Shown piece after piece: positions 46,626 through 58,958 of a stretch of DNA of 64,000 nt. Both the position numbers and the translations under genes were made by a program. Position 1 is the stretch's first letter, and each line of letters starts with the position of its first letter. This DNA is from Aphelidium insulamus (taxonomy: Eukaryota > Aphelidiomycota > Aphelidea > Aphelidiaceae), in NCBI GenBank assembly GCA_036784855.1, contig JAZDSV010000044.1, positions 47,266 to 111,265 on the forward strand, read 5' to 3'. Under the pieces are notes generated by a model. It was not told where the DNA came from, did not search any database, and saw nothing but the letters and a program-made list of their open reading frames with translations.

Positions 46626-49600
46626 TGTCATGAACAGTCATGAACAGTATTATATACTGTCCGAAATCAAAGCATTGTCTTTGATTTTGGTTAAAGCTAG
46701 TTCCAGGATTGGATAGGCTGGACTTGTTCTGGCATTCCGTGGAGACTGGTGTCTCCTATGAAGATGTTCTTCACCAACCATGATGTTCATGTGTTGAAGG
46801 CCTTAATAGATATCTATTATAGGCGCACTTACTCTTATTCCCTGATCAATGAAAGGTTTTACACCATTATCCCAGTACATGGATGTTCCATACTGAATGA
46901 ATAGTCATCTATTCATTACACGCAGCCAATGGAAATGATTATTGATGGGCACATTGAAATGATCAGTTTCAGTGTTGTTCCAGAATGCATTTGTCCAATT
47001 ATATTGGGTATGGACTGGTTACATAAGCATAATCCAGCAATTAAGCATCGTGATAACACAATTGTGTTTGATGACTTATATTGTAAGGAGCATTGCATGC
47101 CAATTGATAGCACAAATGCATCATTGGAAATAGCACAGCCTGAGTTATTGTCTAATTCTCTTACTGTGACGACGGGTAATGAGAAGGAAGCATCTCTCAG
47201 TTCTGAGGTTCTGAACATACAGCTAGATCAATTACCAGAGATGAAAGATAAGCTGGTTACTGGAATTATTTCCTTACCAGATCTGGACAATGATCACACG
47301 CAACAGAATGACAGATATTTTGCACTTATGACAAGAAAGTCTTTAAAATCAATGCCGTGCCTTCTTAAAAAGGAGGGAGATTCATTCCAAATTCACTATG
47401 AAAGTGAGGAATATGAACACATTTTAAAACAGACAGATGGTCGAGATCAATCTTTAATGGTCATTGCTATATCAGCGGCTAAGGATGACACTGTGTCAGA
47501 AGGCAATGTTTCAACTGTTGAACATCCTTATTGTGTTGCACTTGCACACCATGACCGTGATTTAAATCCTTTGAGTGCTGAGGAACTTGAATTGTTGCCT
47601 GAAGCATATCATGATCTCAAGACAGTCTTTAGCAAAGTAGAGTCGGAGAAGTTGCCTTCTCATAGACCATATGATATTGCTATTGATCTTGTTGATGGTG
47701 TGAAACCCAAATGGGGCCCATTATACAATTTAAGTAGTGATGAATTATTGGTTCTAAAGGACTATATTGAAGACTCTTTGCGTAAAGGACATATCAGACC
47801 TTCATCTTCACCTTGTGGTGCTCCTGTCTTGTTTGTCAAGAAAAAGGATGGCTCCTTGCGACTTTGTGTCGATTATCGTGCACTGAATGACATTACAGTC
47901 AAAGATCGTTACCCATTGCCACTAATTGATACCTTATTGGATCAATTGAAGGGTGCCTCGATTTTTACGGCCCTGGATTTACGTGGTGCTTATAACTTGG
48001 TTCGAGTTAAAGCAGGGGATGAGTGGAAAACTGCATTTCAGACGCGCTATGGTCACTATGAGTATTTAGTGATGCCATTTGGCTTAACCAATGCTCCAGC
48101 AGTGTTTCAGAGACTCATGAACGAATTGTTCAGAGAGCATCTTGACAGATTTGTTGTGGTCTACCTTGATGACATACTGATTTTTTCAGATAGTCTGGAG
48201 TCTCACATACAACATGTCAGAACTGTTCTGAAAATTCTTCTTGATAATGATCTTGTCATGAACAGTCATGAACAGTATTATATACTGTCCGAAATCAAAG
48301 CATTGTCTTTGATTTTGGTTAAAGCTAGTTCCAGGATTGGATAGGCTGGACTTGTTCTGGCATTCCGTGGAGACTGGTGTCTCCTATGAAGATGTTCTTC
48401 ACCAACCATGATGTTCATGTGTTGAAGGCCTTAATAGATATCTATTATAGGCGCACTTACTCTTATTCCCTGATCAATGAAAGGTTTTACACCATTATCC
48501 CAGTACATGGATGTTCCATACTGAATGAATAGACATCTATTCATTACATTAACCAAAATCCTGGTGATCACTGAATAGAGTATAGTTGCATTTATTGAGA
48601 TGAGTGATAATGTTTATCCTCTGTGCTCCCAGGCGGCATAGTGCCACTGGATGGACGCCTTGATCCCATATGGATGGATGGAGGGGCGGAGCAATCTCAA
48701 AAAATTCTCTGATTGGTTGAAATTTTTTTTCATGATCTGTGGAAAAAAATTCTCAACTCGGCCGATTTGGAGAAAATTCACACTGCGAAAAACGCGACGC
48801 GTCACTCGATACCGAAAAACTCGATTTTTACGAAATGGCTTTGGATGGTGATATGCCTGGGGCTATCACTGAAGAGACACCAACTGTGGAGATATCTGGC
48901 AGCATGGTGCCGTCCACTCCAGTGAATACAGTGCACGGTTCAGCTACTGATGTTCAGCAAGCACGTGTAATTGTAGATGGGGTGGTCAATGAGGCAATTG
49001 CTAATAGACTGTCCCAGTTGGATGTGCAAACTGTCATGCGTCTATTGTCTGTTCCTACTGACTTAGATAGCGACGTGTCTTCCCATATGGATAGGATGGT
49101 GATTGATCCAGTCAGCAGTGATGCCGCAGTGCCTACAGTAGCTTCCACTACACGTGACCTGCAGAGCAAAATGGACTTCACTTTGAAGGCCAGACGTCCC
49201 ACACCATATGATGGTCGTGATCAGCAAAAGGCTGAGGATTTCCTGCTTGACATTTCCAGTTGCATTAGAGATCATGGCATCACGTCTGATTCTGATTGCA
49301 TTAAGCTGTTTGCTATGCACCTCTCTGGTGATGCACAGCGCTGGTATGATCGCTTTTGCAATTCTGGGTCTGAGTTGGCTACTAGCTACTCTACCTTGAT
49401 ATCGGAGTTTGTCTCTCGATTTGCATCACCTGCGCGTGTTCAGAATGCTCATCAGAAGTTGTATGCTCAACAAGGGGAGGAATCACTGAGCCAGTTTGGC
49501 ATTGTGTTCCAGAACCGCGTGAACCACTACAACAATATCTGTACTGGCAGTGACCGCATCCTTGACAGCCATGCTGTTACCATATTCATGACTTCAGTTC

Positions 49601-52600
49601 GTCAGCGCTACCGTACCTTGTGTCGGGCCTATGGCATTGAGGTTCATAATACCACTGTTGATAAGCTTTTGAAGCGTCTGCTTGAGGTTGAATCCCAGCA
49701 GCAGCAGTTGGATCTTTGGGATAGACAGGCACAGATGGCTAAGCAACATGCCAATCCCCTCTACAAGAACAAGCGTCCTATGACGGATGAGGAGGTGGAA
49801 GAGTACGGCTATGCTTCCGTCAAAGCTGCGCGCACAAAGGAGCACCGTGCTATGCGTCCTGTGCGTTGCAATCGCTGTCGTAAAAATGGTCACAAGTCTA
49901 TGGATTGTCCTCTACGTTCCGAGTTTGATGCCAATGCTCCTGAGCCTGTGACTTGCAAATTCTGCAAAACTCGTGGTCACACGGAGGATCGCTGTTTCAA
50001 GAAGCATCCTGAGCTGAAAAAGGCAAATCCTAAAAAGACTTTTGGAGCAATTCAGAAACCTACGCGTTTCCAAGCTACCATTAATGGAGCTAAACAGTAT
50101 GTTACTGTTGATAGCTATTGCTATATATCACTGATGACTTGTTCAGCAAGTGAAGCAATTGGTGCAGTACTGGTACCAGATCCCAATAAAACAGAATTAG
50201 TCATGGGTGACAATTCTTTGTTAAAGGGCAGTGGTGAATTTATCACGCAGCCAATGGAAATGATTATTGATGGGCACATTGAAATGATCAGTTTCAGTGT
50301 TGTTCCAGAATGCATTTGTCCAATTATATTGGGTATGGACTGGTTACATAAGCATAATCCAACAATTAAGCATCGTGATAACACAATTGTGTTTGATGAC
50401 TTATATTGTAAGGAGCATTGCATGCCAATTGATAGCACAAATGCATCATTGGAAATAGCACAGCCTGAGTTATTGTCTAATTCTCTTACTGTGACGACGG
50501 GTAATGAGAAGGAAGCATCTCTCAGTTCTGAGGTTCTGAACATACAGCTAGATCAATTACCAGAGATGAAAGATAAGCTGGTTACTGGAATTATTTCCTT
50601 ACCAGATCTGGACAATGATCACACGCAACAGAATGACAGATATTTTGCACTTATGACAAGAAAGTCTTTAAAATCAATGCCGTGCCTTCTTAAAAAGGAG
50701 GGAGATTCATTCCAAATTCACTATGAAAGTGAGGAATATGAACGCATTTTAAAACAGACAGATGGTCGAGATCGATCTTTAATGGTCATTGCTATATCAG
50801 CGGCTAAGGATGACACTGTGTCAGAAGGCAATGTTTCAACTGTTGAACATCCTTATTGTGTTGCACTTGCACACCATGACCGTGATTTAAATCCTTTGAG
50901 TGCTGAGGAACTTGAATTGTTGCCTGAAGCATATCATGATCTCAAGACAGTCTTTAGCAAAGTAGAGTCGGAGAAGTTGCCTTCTCATAGACCATATGAT
51001 ATTGCTATTGATCTTGTTGATGGTGTGAAACCCAAATGGGGCCCATTATACAATTTAAGTAGTGATGAATTATTGGTTCTAAAGGACTATATTGAAGACT
51101 CTTTGCGTAAAGGACATATCAGACCTTCATCTTCACCTTGTGGTGCTCCTGTCTTGTTTGTCAAGAAAAAGGATGGCTCCTTGCGACTTTGTGTCGATTA
51201 TCGTGCACTGAATGACATTACAGTCAAAGATCGTTACCCATTGCCACTAATTGATACCTTATTGGATCAATTGAAGGGTGCCTCGATTTTTACGGCCCTG
51301 GATTTACGTGGTGCTTATAACTTGGTTCGAGTTAAAGCAGGGGATGAGTGGAAAACTGCATTTCGGACGCGCTATGGTCACTATGAGTATCTAGTGATGC
51401 CATTTGGCTTAACCAATGCTCCAGCAGTGTTTCAGAGACTCATGAACGAATTGTTCAGAGAGCATCTTGACAGATTTGTTGTGGTCTACCTTGATGACAT
51501 ACTGATTTTTTCAGATAGTCTGGAGTCTCACATACAACATGTCAGAACTGTTCTGAAAATTCTTCTTGATAATGATCTCTACTGTAAATTTTCCAAATGT
51601 GAGTTTCACACTGATCACGTGGAATTCCTTGGATATGTAATTCAGCACAATGGTATATCCATGAATGCTAAGAAAGTACAAAGCATCCTTGAATGGCAAG
51701 TACCAACCACTGTTACGGGTGTGTTGAGCTTTCTTGGATTTGCTAACTACTATCGTCGCTTCATAAGGAATTATGCTCATGTAGCTAAGCCATTGCACGC
51801 CTTAACAAGGAAAGATGCTGAGTTTGTCTGGACTGATGAAGCTCAAAAAGCTTTTGAGGATTTGAAATATCGTTTCACTACAGCTCCTATCTTGCAGTAT
51901 GCAGACATGGAAAAGCAGTTTATTTTAGAAACTGATGCCTCTAATTTTGCTGTTGGCTGTGTTTTATCTCAGCAAGATGACAGTGGTGTGTTACATCCGG
52001 TTGCATTCTACTCTAAGAAGTTGAATGGCACAGAAAGTAGATGGCAAATCCATGATAAGGAACTATTTGCAATTGTAGTTGCATTTAGACAGTGGAGACA
52101 TTATTTGAAAGCTTCAAGTGAACCAGTCTTAGTCTATTCTGACCATAAGAATTTACAATATTTCATGAGCAAGAATCTTGTCAATGACAGACAGATTCGT
52201 TGGGCTATGGAATTGTCTGATTTTAAGTTCATAATTAATTATCGTCCTGGCTCTAAAATGGGCAAAGCTGATGCCTTATCTAGACAATGTGCTTATATGC
52301 CATCTGAGTCTGATAAGAAGGTTGTTACACAGTTACTTACAGGCGATATGGTGGGTGATTATGCTTTGACACACGAGAATGATGCTGCATTTGGTGCAAT
52401 TGTTGTATCCAAATGTCCACGCGAGTCATTGTTGGATCTGCTGGCAAAGCATACATACACTTCACAGCTGTGGAATGATATGATATTTAATGATAGTAAT
52501 TCCAAGTCGGAATATTCTATTCATCACGGTTTAATTTATAAGGATGACAGGATATATGTACCCAATGTGGACATATGTAAATTGAGTGTTGTTAAAATGG

Positions 52601-54344
52601 CTCATGATGATCCTATGTCTGGACATCATGGCATTGCCAGAACACTTGACCTGGTGCAGCGCGAATTCATTTTTGATGACATGAAAGCCTATATTGAGAA
52701 ATACGTGAAGTCATGTGACTTATGTGCTCGTTGTAAGCCACGTAGGCATTTGCCATATGGTCTTTTAAAGCCACTCTCAATTCCATCGCGGCCATGGACA
52801 GAATTGTCAATGGACTTTGTTGGTCCTTTGCCTAAGAGCAACAATCATGACGTTATACTAGTTGTCATTGATCGTTTGACTAAGATGGCACATTTTATTC
52901 CTACTGTTTCTACATTGAAAAGTAGTGAACTTGTGACTCTGTTCAGCAATTATATATTTAAATTGCATGGCTTGCCAGAGAGCATTGTTTCTGATCGGGG
53001 AACTTTGTTCACTTCTAAATTCTGGGATGGATTTACTCAATTGCTAGGCATTAAGTCAGTTTTAAGTACTGCATTTCATCAACAGACTAATGGACAATCT
53101 GAACGTGTTATTCAGTGTCTTAAAGAGTATTTAAGATTTTATCTTAATTATGATCAGAATGACTGGTATACTCATTTGGCTCTTGCTGAGTTTGCATATA
53201 ATAATGCTACTCACTCCTCTACTGGACTCTCACCTTTTAAAGCTAATTATGGCTATGATTTTAGTCTAGGTGCAGTGCAATGTTTGCAGTCTGGGTCTAC
53301 TGCTTTTGAAGCGGGGGAGATAGTCAATAAGCTTCATAGTTTACATGAAAAGCTGAGACAGATGCTTGCTAAAGCACAAGATGCACAGAAGAAGTTTGCT
53401 GATAAACTTCGGATGCAGATGCCTGAGTTCAAAGTTGATTCTAAAGTCTGGTTGAAAACTACAAATCTGACTACAGCTCGTAACAGCAAAAGTCTAGATT
53501 ACAAGTACATTGGTCCATTTTCAATTATTGAAAAGGTCAATGATTACTCTTTCAAGCTAAAGCTGCCAGTGTCAATGAAAGTCCATAATGTGTTCCATGT
53601 GTCACTACTGGAACCTTATGTCGAGAATGTCATTCCTGATAGACATGTCCCACCGCCACTTCCTGTGGTTGTTAAAGGTGCTGACAATGAAGAAAGTCCT
53701 GAATATGAAGTGGATTCAATTCTTGATAAGCGCAAGAGGCGTAATAAGATTGAATACCTAGTCCATTGGAAAGGATATGGTATTGAGGAGCGTACTTGGG
53801 AACCTGCAATTAATTTGCATAATGCCCAAGATCTCATACAAGAGTTTGAAGCTTCTAAGGCTTAGCAAGTATTGCAACCCTTTCTTGCTATTTCTCCCAC
53901 TGGGTTTTTGCAAGTTTTACTGGTGCATACTTAGCTCAACAGTCATGTAAACCTTCTCGGATTTTCCCACTGGGTTTTATAACGAGTTTAATGGTACATG
54001 CAGTTGATTCACATAGATGACTTGGGACAAGCCATCATGAAGAGGGCATTGTCATGAACAGTCATGAACAGTATTATATACTGTCCGAAATCAAAGCATT
54101 GTCTTTGATTTTGGTTAAAGCTAGTTCCAGGATTGGATAGGCTGGACTTGTTCTGGCATTCCGTGGAGACTGGTGTCTCCTATGAAGATGTTCTTCACCA
54201 ACCATGATGTTCATGTGTTGAAGGCCTTAATAGATATCTATTATAGGCGCACTTACTCTTATTCCCTGATCAATGAAAGGTTTTACACCATTATCCCAGT
54301 ACATGGATGTTCCATACTGAATGAATAGTCATCTAGTCATTACA
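46626..54344 (+). mobile_element. Chromovirus (Ty3/gypsy) composite: LTR-partial-LTR-full-LTR
   Basis: Three 295-bp LTRs (46626-46920, 48254-48548, 54050-54344) start TGTCATGAACAG and end ATTACA, and differ at only one or two bases. TAAAC flanks the outermost LTRs (46621-46625 and 54345-54349) and is the only target duplication seen. Between LTRs 2 and 3 is a full internal region that looks whole. Between LTRs 1 and 2 is a shorter stretch with only the protease-to-RT part, nearly identical to the full copy and flush with both LTRs. A purine run (GAAGAGGGCA) precedes the last LTR. Near-identical LTRs imply very recent insertion. Confidence 0.92.
48739..53865 (+). CDS. Gag-Pol polyprotein of the chromovirus (looks whole)
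   Basis: One open frame of up to 1708 residues; the likely start is the ATG at 48835 (MALDGDMPG), giving about 1676. Order: Gag; two zinc knuckles ([28 protein letters not shown]); protease region with a conserved ILGMDWL; RT ([12 protein letters not shown]); RNase H ([15 protein letters not shown]); integrase with HHCC head ([12 protein letters not shown]) and core ([18 protein letters not shown]); and a C-terminal chromodomain ([17 protein letters not shown]). A chromodomain on integrase is the mark of chromoviruses, which use it to target chromatin. Gag and Pol are in a single frame, as in several fungal members of this family. Confidence 0.93.
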   Translation: MEKNSQLGRFGENSHCEKRDASLDTEKLDFYEMALDGDMPGAITEETPTVEISGSMVPSTPVNTVHGSATDVQQARVIVDGVVNEAIANRLSQLDVQTVMRLLSVPTDLDSDVSSHMDRMVIDPVSSDAAVPTVASTTRDLQSKMDFTLKARRPTPYDGRDQQKAEDFLLDISSCIRDHGITSDSDCIKLFAMHLSGDAQRWYDRFCNSGSELATSYSTLISEFVSRFASPARVQNAHQKLYAQQGEESLSQFGIVFQNRVNHYNNICTGSDRILDSHAVTIFMTSVRQRYRTLCRAYGIEVHNTTVDKLLKRLLEVESQQQQLDLWDRQAQMAKQHANPLYKNKRPMTDEEVEEYGYASVKAARTKEHRAMRPVRCNRCRKNGHKSMDCPLRSEFDANAPEPVTCKFCKTRGHTEDRCFKKHPELKKANPKKTFGAIQKPTRFQATINGAKQYVTVDSYCYISLMTCSASEAIGAVLVPDPNKTELVMGDNSLLKGSGEFITQPMEMIIDGHIEMISFSVVPECICPIILGMDWLHKHNPTIKHRDNTIVFDDLYCKEHCMPIDSTNASLEIAQPELLSNSLTVTTGNEKEASLSSEVLNIQLDQLPEMKDKLVTGIISLPDLDNDHTQQNDRYFALMTRKSLKSMPCLLKKEGDSFQIHYESEEYERILKQTDGRDRSLMVIAISAAKDDTVSEGNVSTVEHPYCVALAHHDRDLNPLSAEELELLPEAYHDLKTVFSKVESEKLPSHRPYDIAIDLVDGVKPKWGPLYNLSSDELLVLKDYIEDSLRKGHIRPSSSPCGAPVLFVKKKDGSLRLCVDYRALNDITVKDRYPLPLIDTLLDQLKGASIFTALDLRGAYNLVRVKAGDEWKTAFRTRYGHYEYLVMPFGLTNAPAVFQRLMNELFREHLDRFVVVYLDDILIFSDSLESHIQHVRTVLKILLDNDLYCKFSKCEFHTDHVEFLGYVIQHNGISMNAKKVQSILEWQVPTTVTGVLSFLGFANYYRRFIRNYAHVAKPLHALTRKDAEFVWTDEAQKAFEDLKYRFTTAPILQYADMEKQFILETDASNFAVGCVLSQQDDSGVLHPVAFYSKKLNGTESRWQIHDKELFAIVVAFRQWRHYLKASSEPVLVYSDHKNLQYFMSKNLVNDRQIRWAMELSDFKFIINYRPGSKMGKADALSRQCAYMPSESDKKVVTQLLTGDMVGDYALTHENDAAFGAIVVSKCPRESLLDLLAKHTYTSQLWNDMIFNDSNSKSEYSIHHGLIYKDDRIYVPNVDICKLSVVKMAHDDPMSGHHGIARTLDLVQREFIFDDMKAYIEKYVKSCDLCARCKPRRHLPYGLLKPLSIPSRPWTELSMDFVGPLPKSNNHDVILVVIDRLTKMAHFIPTVSTLKSSELVTLFSNYIFKLHGLPESIVSDRGTLFTSKFWDGFTQLLGIKSVLSTAFHQQTNGQSERVIQCLKEYLRFYLNYDQNDWYTHLALAEFAYNNATHSSTGLSPFKANYGYDFSLGAVQCLQSGSTAFEAGEIVNKLHSLHEKLRQMLAKAQDAQKKFADKLRMQMPEFKVDSKVWLKTTNLTTARNSKSLDYKYIGPFSIIEKVNDYSFKLKLPVSMKVHNVFHVSLLEPYVENVIPDRHVPPPLPVVVKGADNEESPEYEVDSILDKRKRRNKIEYLVHWKGYGIEERTWEPAINLHNAQDLIQEFEASKA

Positions 54345-54361
54345 TAAACATTGCCTGCCAT

Positions 54362-54440
54362 ATCAGTACATGTTATCAGTACATGTTATCAGTACATGTT
54401 ATCAGTACATGTTATCAGTACATGTTATCAGTACATGTTA
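54362..54440 (+). repeat. 13-bp tandem repeat (ATCAGTACATGTT)6
   Basis: Six perfect units run from 54362 and a diverged unit follows. It begins 13 bases after the target duplication of the chromovirus composite. Confidence 0.9.
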
Positions 54441-55047
54441 CCGGTACGTGTACCTCACATTATGAACAACCAAAGATATACTAATGGCTACACTATGTAT
54501 GTTCAATGTATTATAATTATGTCTATTTCATCTGCCAGAATAATAGTGTTCATCTGTATAGCAAAGGCCGTAGGCACTTAGGGTTAGTAGGGTTAGGCGT
54601 CAAGGTAGTCTCTATTTATGCTGTTATTGAGGGCGGAGAGGTGTTGGCAGGGTGTTTAGAGAGCTAGGCTCTAGGGCCTAAAAATTTTTTTTGAAACAGA
54701 CACACAATCAATTAATAAATGGTAATTTGACGCAGTACAGTTCATCATGCAACAGTATGCTTGCACATTTGCTCCCTCTGTACCGCCATGGGACTGTCTG
54801 TGCGCATGTGCCTCTATGTGCTGCACTCACTCTTAGGTTAGTTGGTGCTGGTACTCGCTCTCTGTCTCTGTGTGGTATGCTATGTGCAATATGGCTGCAT
54901 ATGTAGCTCTCACTCTTAGGTAGTTGGCACTCCTTGGACTCTCTCCAGGTGTGGTTATCTGTGCATATGAGCTGTGTACTGCACTCACTCTTAGATTAGT
55001 CAGTGCTAGTGGGTCTCTCCCTCTGTGGGTACGTATTGTGCATAAAT

Positions 55048-58000
55048 TGTTGGATATGGTGGCACGTGGTGGGGCTGACGTCAGGTCGCGGCCGACGTTG
55101 CCTCGACGGGTGAAGACGAATGACCAAAGTCATTCGTCATCTGACACGACGCTGATTGGCGGTGGACGCAGGCGCAGCAAGGCCCTATAAAGGCGAGCGT
55201 TGTGGTGTAATCTCAATAGACATCTGAACTTGCTGTTGCGTATTTTTGTGACTATCGAACATTTTTGCAAGCAACCGACTATGGAGATTACTGGTCATAT
55301 GAACACCGCGGGGGTGACGCCACGCTTTGGCGTCCCGGATGTCTTCCGCGAAGAGCACCTGGCGCTACAAAAGCAAACCGCCAGGAAGGCTGAGCTTTGG
55401 GCTCGAGCGATGTTGAACTACCGCAACCAAGAAGAAGAACTCCGTCGGCTGAAAGGGGCAAGCACGGGAACCGGCGTCGATTTCGCCGGACCAACAACCG
55501 CGCTGGCGCAGACGCGCGCCCTGGCCGACGAGGCTGGTGACGAATGGCGAGTGAGCAACACTCGCGCCGCCAACATGCTACGTGACATGGAGGCGATGCG
55601 TGCATCCGAGCGTGCGAACAAGATGTTCGAACGGGAGGCACAAGACAGTCGCGGTTCGACTGGTGTGGGCGGCAATCCGTTTGTAGACGAGCAGGCGGAC
55701 GCGTTGCGTCAAAGAAATATCGATGCGGCCCGAGTGCCCACAAATCTGCCAAAGTACGCCCGTGGGCGGAAGGACGACGGCAAAGTTATGGGCGACCCGA
55801 ACGAGTTTATTGCCACCTTTGAGGCGGTGATGCGGGGTGCGCGATTTCCTGAGGAGCGTTGGGCCGAAAATCTGGTCAGCCAGATGTCTGGCGTTGCCCT
55901 CATGGAGAAGGTGGCCGGGTGGCTACCGCGGTCTGGTGACGAGCCGGCTGCTTGGTTCGACTTCCGGAAGAAGTTTCTGGAGTCGCAACTTTCCGCCGAA
56001 ATGCAGTGGGTTTTCCGACAAGAATTAAAGTCTGTAAAAATCCTGGCTGGCGAAGACGTACGCGATTACGTGGAGCGCTTCGAGTTGCTGGCCAAGCGCG
56101 CTCCCGGTGTAAGTGATGAGGACCTCGAGATGATATTCATGGAGGGGCTTCGCTCGCGCACACGTCTGGTCGAGCGGATTGAGGATCAATTGATGGGACG
56201 GCGCAGTTTGACCGGCCCAAATCAAATCGCTGTGACGATTGAACAAATTTACTTCATTGCGCAGTCGCTGGACGCCAAGGACGCACTGCGTGAAGGACGG
56301 CTACGCACAAAGGGCAGCCATGAAGACGCTCGCACGACGACCAAAGGCCCGCGAGAGGCGGCTGCCCGGTCAACGACGACGACTTCGGTGACGTGCGGAT
56401 TCTGTGGCAAGAGTGGTCACACAGCTGCACAGTGTTTTAGCCGCAAAGCGCAGGAGGTACCGGCGGAGAGAAGCGTCCGTCAGGTGGAGCCCGAACGTGG
56501 ACGCTATGTGCGGCCGCCGAGGCGACCGGCAGGCTATACACCTGGTGCATGCTGGACGTGCGGCAGTACTGAACACCAACGTGGCACGTGCCCGAAGCGC
56601 ACAACGCCTGCTGCTGGCACAACAGTACGCCAGGTGGTTTCTGGCGCCAACACGGGTGTCCGTCAGATCACTCATAGTGAAGACGTCGATGAGGAACCTC
56701 TGGCAGCAGAGTGGCTCGACGGATTTCTGCGCAATGACAGCGGTGACAACGTCGTTCACGATCACCTTGTTAACAATGTGATCGCAGCATCTGAGACAGA
56801 GTGGGCAGCACCAGTTGAGATAAATGGCAAACGACTCTACGGGCTTGTTGATAGTGGTTCGCCCATTACAATAATAAGTAGGCGCCTGTGTGAGGAGAAC
56901 GGCTGGACGATTTTGCCTGGCTCTGGTGGCAAGCTGAGTGGCGCCTTTCAGGGACAGGCCGTGACAAGACATGGCATCACGCATGTCAAGCTGGCATGTG
57001 GTGATAAGATTGCTGACGTGGATCTAGAGGTTGCCGAGCTCAGTGGCAAGACGTCATTGCTGGTTGGAACTGATTTGTTCTGCCTGCTTGGAATCACTCT
57101 GACGGGGGTACCTGCGGCCTGGCCGGGGCAGGCCTCACAAGAGGATGAGCTGATACTGCCCAGTGACGATGGACCAGAGACCATCGATCTGACTGATGAC
57201 ATCAAGGAGGCGGAGCGTTCACGTGTCATGTTGGCATGGAACGCGCTCATTGAGCAAAACACAAGGATTCCTGAGGAAGCTTTCTGCTCATTTCCTGGTG
57301 CAGAGCTGACCATTGACACAGACAATCGTTCCAAATTATTGGATGATGTGCACGCGTTTGGGCACTTTGGTGTGGACGCCATGTATCGACAAATACAATT
57401 TACACAGCAGAAACATTGGCCCGAGTTGCGCCATGATTTGACTGTGTTGGTCGATGGCTGTGACGCTTGTCAGCGTTATAATGTGATACAGCATGGTTAT
57501 CATCCGTCAATGTTGGTTGACGCAGTCGAGCCATGGGATCACGTGTGTATTGACTTGTCTGTATCAATGCCGGCATCGGAGGACGGGTACACGGCGTTGC
57601 TGGTGATAGTTGATGTGTTTACACGATACGTGGTGTTGAGACCATTGAAGACAAAGACAAAGGAAGAGGTCGCTTCCGTGGGCGTGGACAAGCGGAAAGC
57701 CTATGTGCTGCAAGAGCTCGACGGTACGGTGGTGGTGAGACACTTTCCGGTCGATCAAATTAAAGTTACGAGGCGAAACAACTTTGGTGAAGGCGAGTCG
57801 TTTGTGGTCGAAAGGGTGCTTGGCCATCGTGGTGCCGGCTTGACGGCAGAGTACCTGGTCAAGTGGAAAGGCTACAGTGACGACGATAACAGCTGGGTGC
57901 GGCACAACATGTTAGACTTAGACTTGTATCGACGCGTATTGGCAGTCAAGGGCTTCTGGGTTGGCAAGGTCGTCCGCTGGTCCGGGGCTGTTGGATATGG

Positions 58001-58202
58001 TGGCACGTGGTGGGGCTGACGTCAGGTCGCGGCCGACGTTGCCTCGACGGGTGAAGACGAATGACCAAAGTCATTCGTCATCTGACACGACGCTGATTGG
58101 CGGTGGACGCAGGCGCAGCAAGGCCCTATAAAGGCGAGCGTTGTGGTGTAATCTCAATAGACATCTGAACTTGCTGTTGCGTATTTTTGTGACTATCGAA
58201 CA
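55048..58202 (+). mobile_element. Compact LTR retroelement without reverse transcriptase (looks whole for its kind)
   Basis: LTRs at 55048-55261 and 57989-58202 (214 bp) appear identical; they begin TGTTGGATATGG and end ATCGAACA. TAAAT flanks both sides (55043-55047, 58203-58207). The LTR has a CTATAAAGG promoter box and a GATTGG box. The internal region has one ORF with Gag, protease, integrase head and chromodomain but no RT or RNase H, so it must depend on another element. Identical LTRs imply recent movement. It sits inside a minisatellite array. Confidence 0.88.
55281..58019 (+). CDS. Gag-protease-integrase head-chromodomain polyprotein of the compact LTR element
   Basis: The ATG at 55281 (MEITGHMNTAG) gives about 912 residues; the frame is open upstream into the LTR. 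Residues 1-130 include a helical region; a Gag-like domain follows (DPNEFIATFEAVMRG, WFDFRKKFLE, DVRDYVERFELLAKR). Two zinc knuckles follow (CGFCGKSGHTAAQC, CWTCGSTEHQRGTC). The protease has the active-site text LYGLVDSGSPITIIS and LLVGTDLF. The integrase head is HFGVDAMYRQIQ...CDACQRYNV with DHVCIDLSV, and the C-terminus is a chromodomain (AEYLVKWKGYSDDDNSWV). The stop lies inside the right LTR. The coding part is GC-rich, unlike the AT-rich chromovirus next to it. Confidence 0.85.
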   Translation: MEITGHMNTAGVTPRFGVPDVFREEHLALQKQTARKAELWARAMLNYRNQEEELRRLKGASTGTGVDFAGPTTALAQTRALADEAGDEWRVSNTRAANMLRDMEAMRASERANKMFEREAQDSRGSTGVGGNPFVDEQADALRQRNIDAARVPTNLPKYARGRKDDGKVMGDPNEFIATFEAVMRGARFPEERWAENLVSQMSGVALMEKVAGWLPRSGDEPAAWFDFRKKFLESQLSAEMQWVFRQELKSVKILAGEDVRDYVERFELLAKRAPGVSDEDLEMIFMEGLRSRTRLVERIEDQLMGRRSLTGPNQIAVTIEQIYFIAQSLDAKDALREGRLRTKGSHEDARTTTKGPREAAARSTTTTSVTCGFCGKSGHTAAQCFSRKAQEVPAERSVRQVEPERGRYVRPPRRPAGYTPGACWTCGSTEHQRGTCPKRTTPAAGTTVRQVVSGANTGVRQITHSEDVDEEPLAAEWLDGFLRNDSGDNVVHDHLVNNVIAASETEWAAPVEINGKRLYGLVDSGSPITIISRRLCEENGWTILPGSGGKLSGAFQGQAVTRHGITHVKLACGDKIADVDLEVAELSGKTSLLVGTDLFCLLGITLTGVPAAWPGQASQEDELILPSDDGPETIDLTDDIKEAERSRVMLAWNALIEQNTRIPEEAFCSFPGAELTIDTDNRSKLLDDVHAFGHFGVDAMYRQIQFTQQKHWPELRHDLTVLVDGCDACQRYNVIQHGYHPSMLVDAVEPWDHVCIDLSVSMPASEDGYTALLVIVDVFTRYVVLRPLKTKTKEEVASVGVDKRKAYVLQELDGTVVVRHFPVDQIKVTRRNNFGEGESFVVERVLGHRGAGLTAEYLVKWKGYSDDDNSWVRHNMLDLDLYRRVLAVKGFWVGKVVRWSGAVGYGGTWWG

Positions 58203-58958
58203 TAAATGGCTTGTTGTGCCGCACTCACGCTTAGGTTAGTCGGCGCTGGTGGCTCTCTCTCTCCATGTGTAGTACGTTTTGTGTATAAATGGTTTGTATT
58301 GACGTACTCACTCTTAGGGTGGTCAGCACTGGTGGCTTACCCTCCATGTCTGGTATGCTTTGTGCATTATTGCTAGTGTGCCGCACTATCTCTTAGGTTA
58401 GTCGGCGCTGGTGGCTCTCTCTCTCCATGGGTAGTACGTTTTATGCAGATACTGCTGGTTTTGCTATACTCCCTCTTAGATTAGTGGTTGTAGCTTTGCT
58501 GTCTCTCGGTGGTGATACGGGTTGTATATATATTTCTGGTGCGCCGCACTCACTCTAGGTTTGTCGGCGCTGGTTTGGCTCGCTCTCCGTTGTGGTATGT
58601 GTGACCTGCATATTGTTGTATGTGCTGCACACACTTTTACGTTAGTCGGCGCTGATGGCCTACTCACTGTGTGTGGTACGTGTTTGCATATATATTGCTG
58701 GATGCGGCGCACTCACTCTTAGGTAAGTCGGGGCTGGTTTGGCTCTCTCTCCGTTGTGGTATGTGTGACCTGCATATTGTTGTATATGCTGCACTCCCTC
58801 TTAGGTTAGTTGGCGCTGGTTTGGATTTCTCTCGGTGGTGGTCGTTGTGCATATATATTGCTGGATGCGCCGCACTCACTCTAGGTTAGTCTGCGCTGGT
58901 TTGGCCCACTCTCCGTTGTGGTATGTCTGACCTGCATTTTGTTGTATATGCTGCACTC

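Larger units (their letters stand above)
54820..58958 (+). repeat. Diverged minisatellite of about 80-90 bp units, split by an LTR element
   Basis: Each unit carries the phrase GCACTCACTCTTAGGTTAGT, then CGGCGCTGGT, then TGGCTCTCTCTCC and a TGTGGTATG...TGCATAT run. About three units lie at 54820-55047 and about nine at 58203-58958, with the LTR element 55048-58202 inserted between. The core TTAGGTTAG is telomere-like. Confidence 0.8.
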
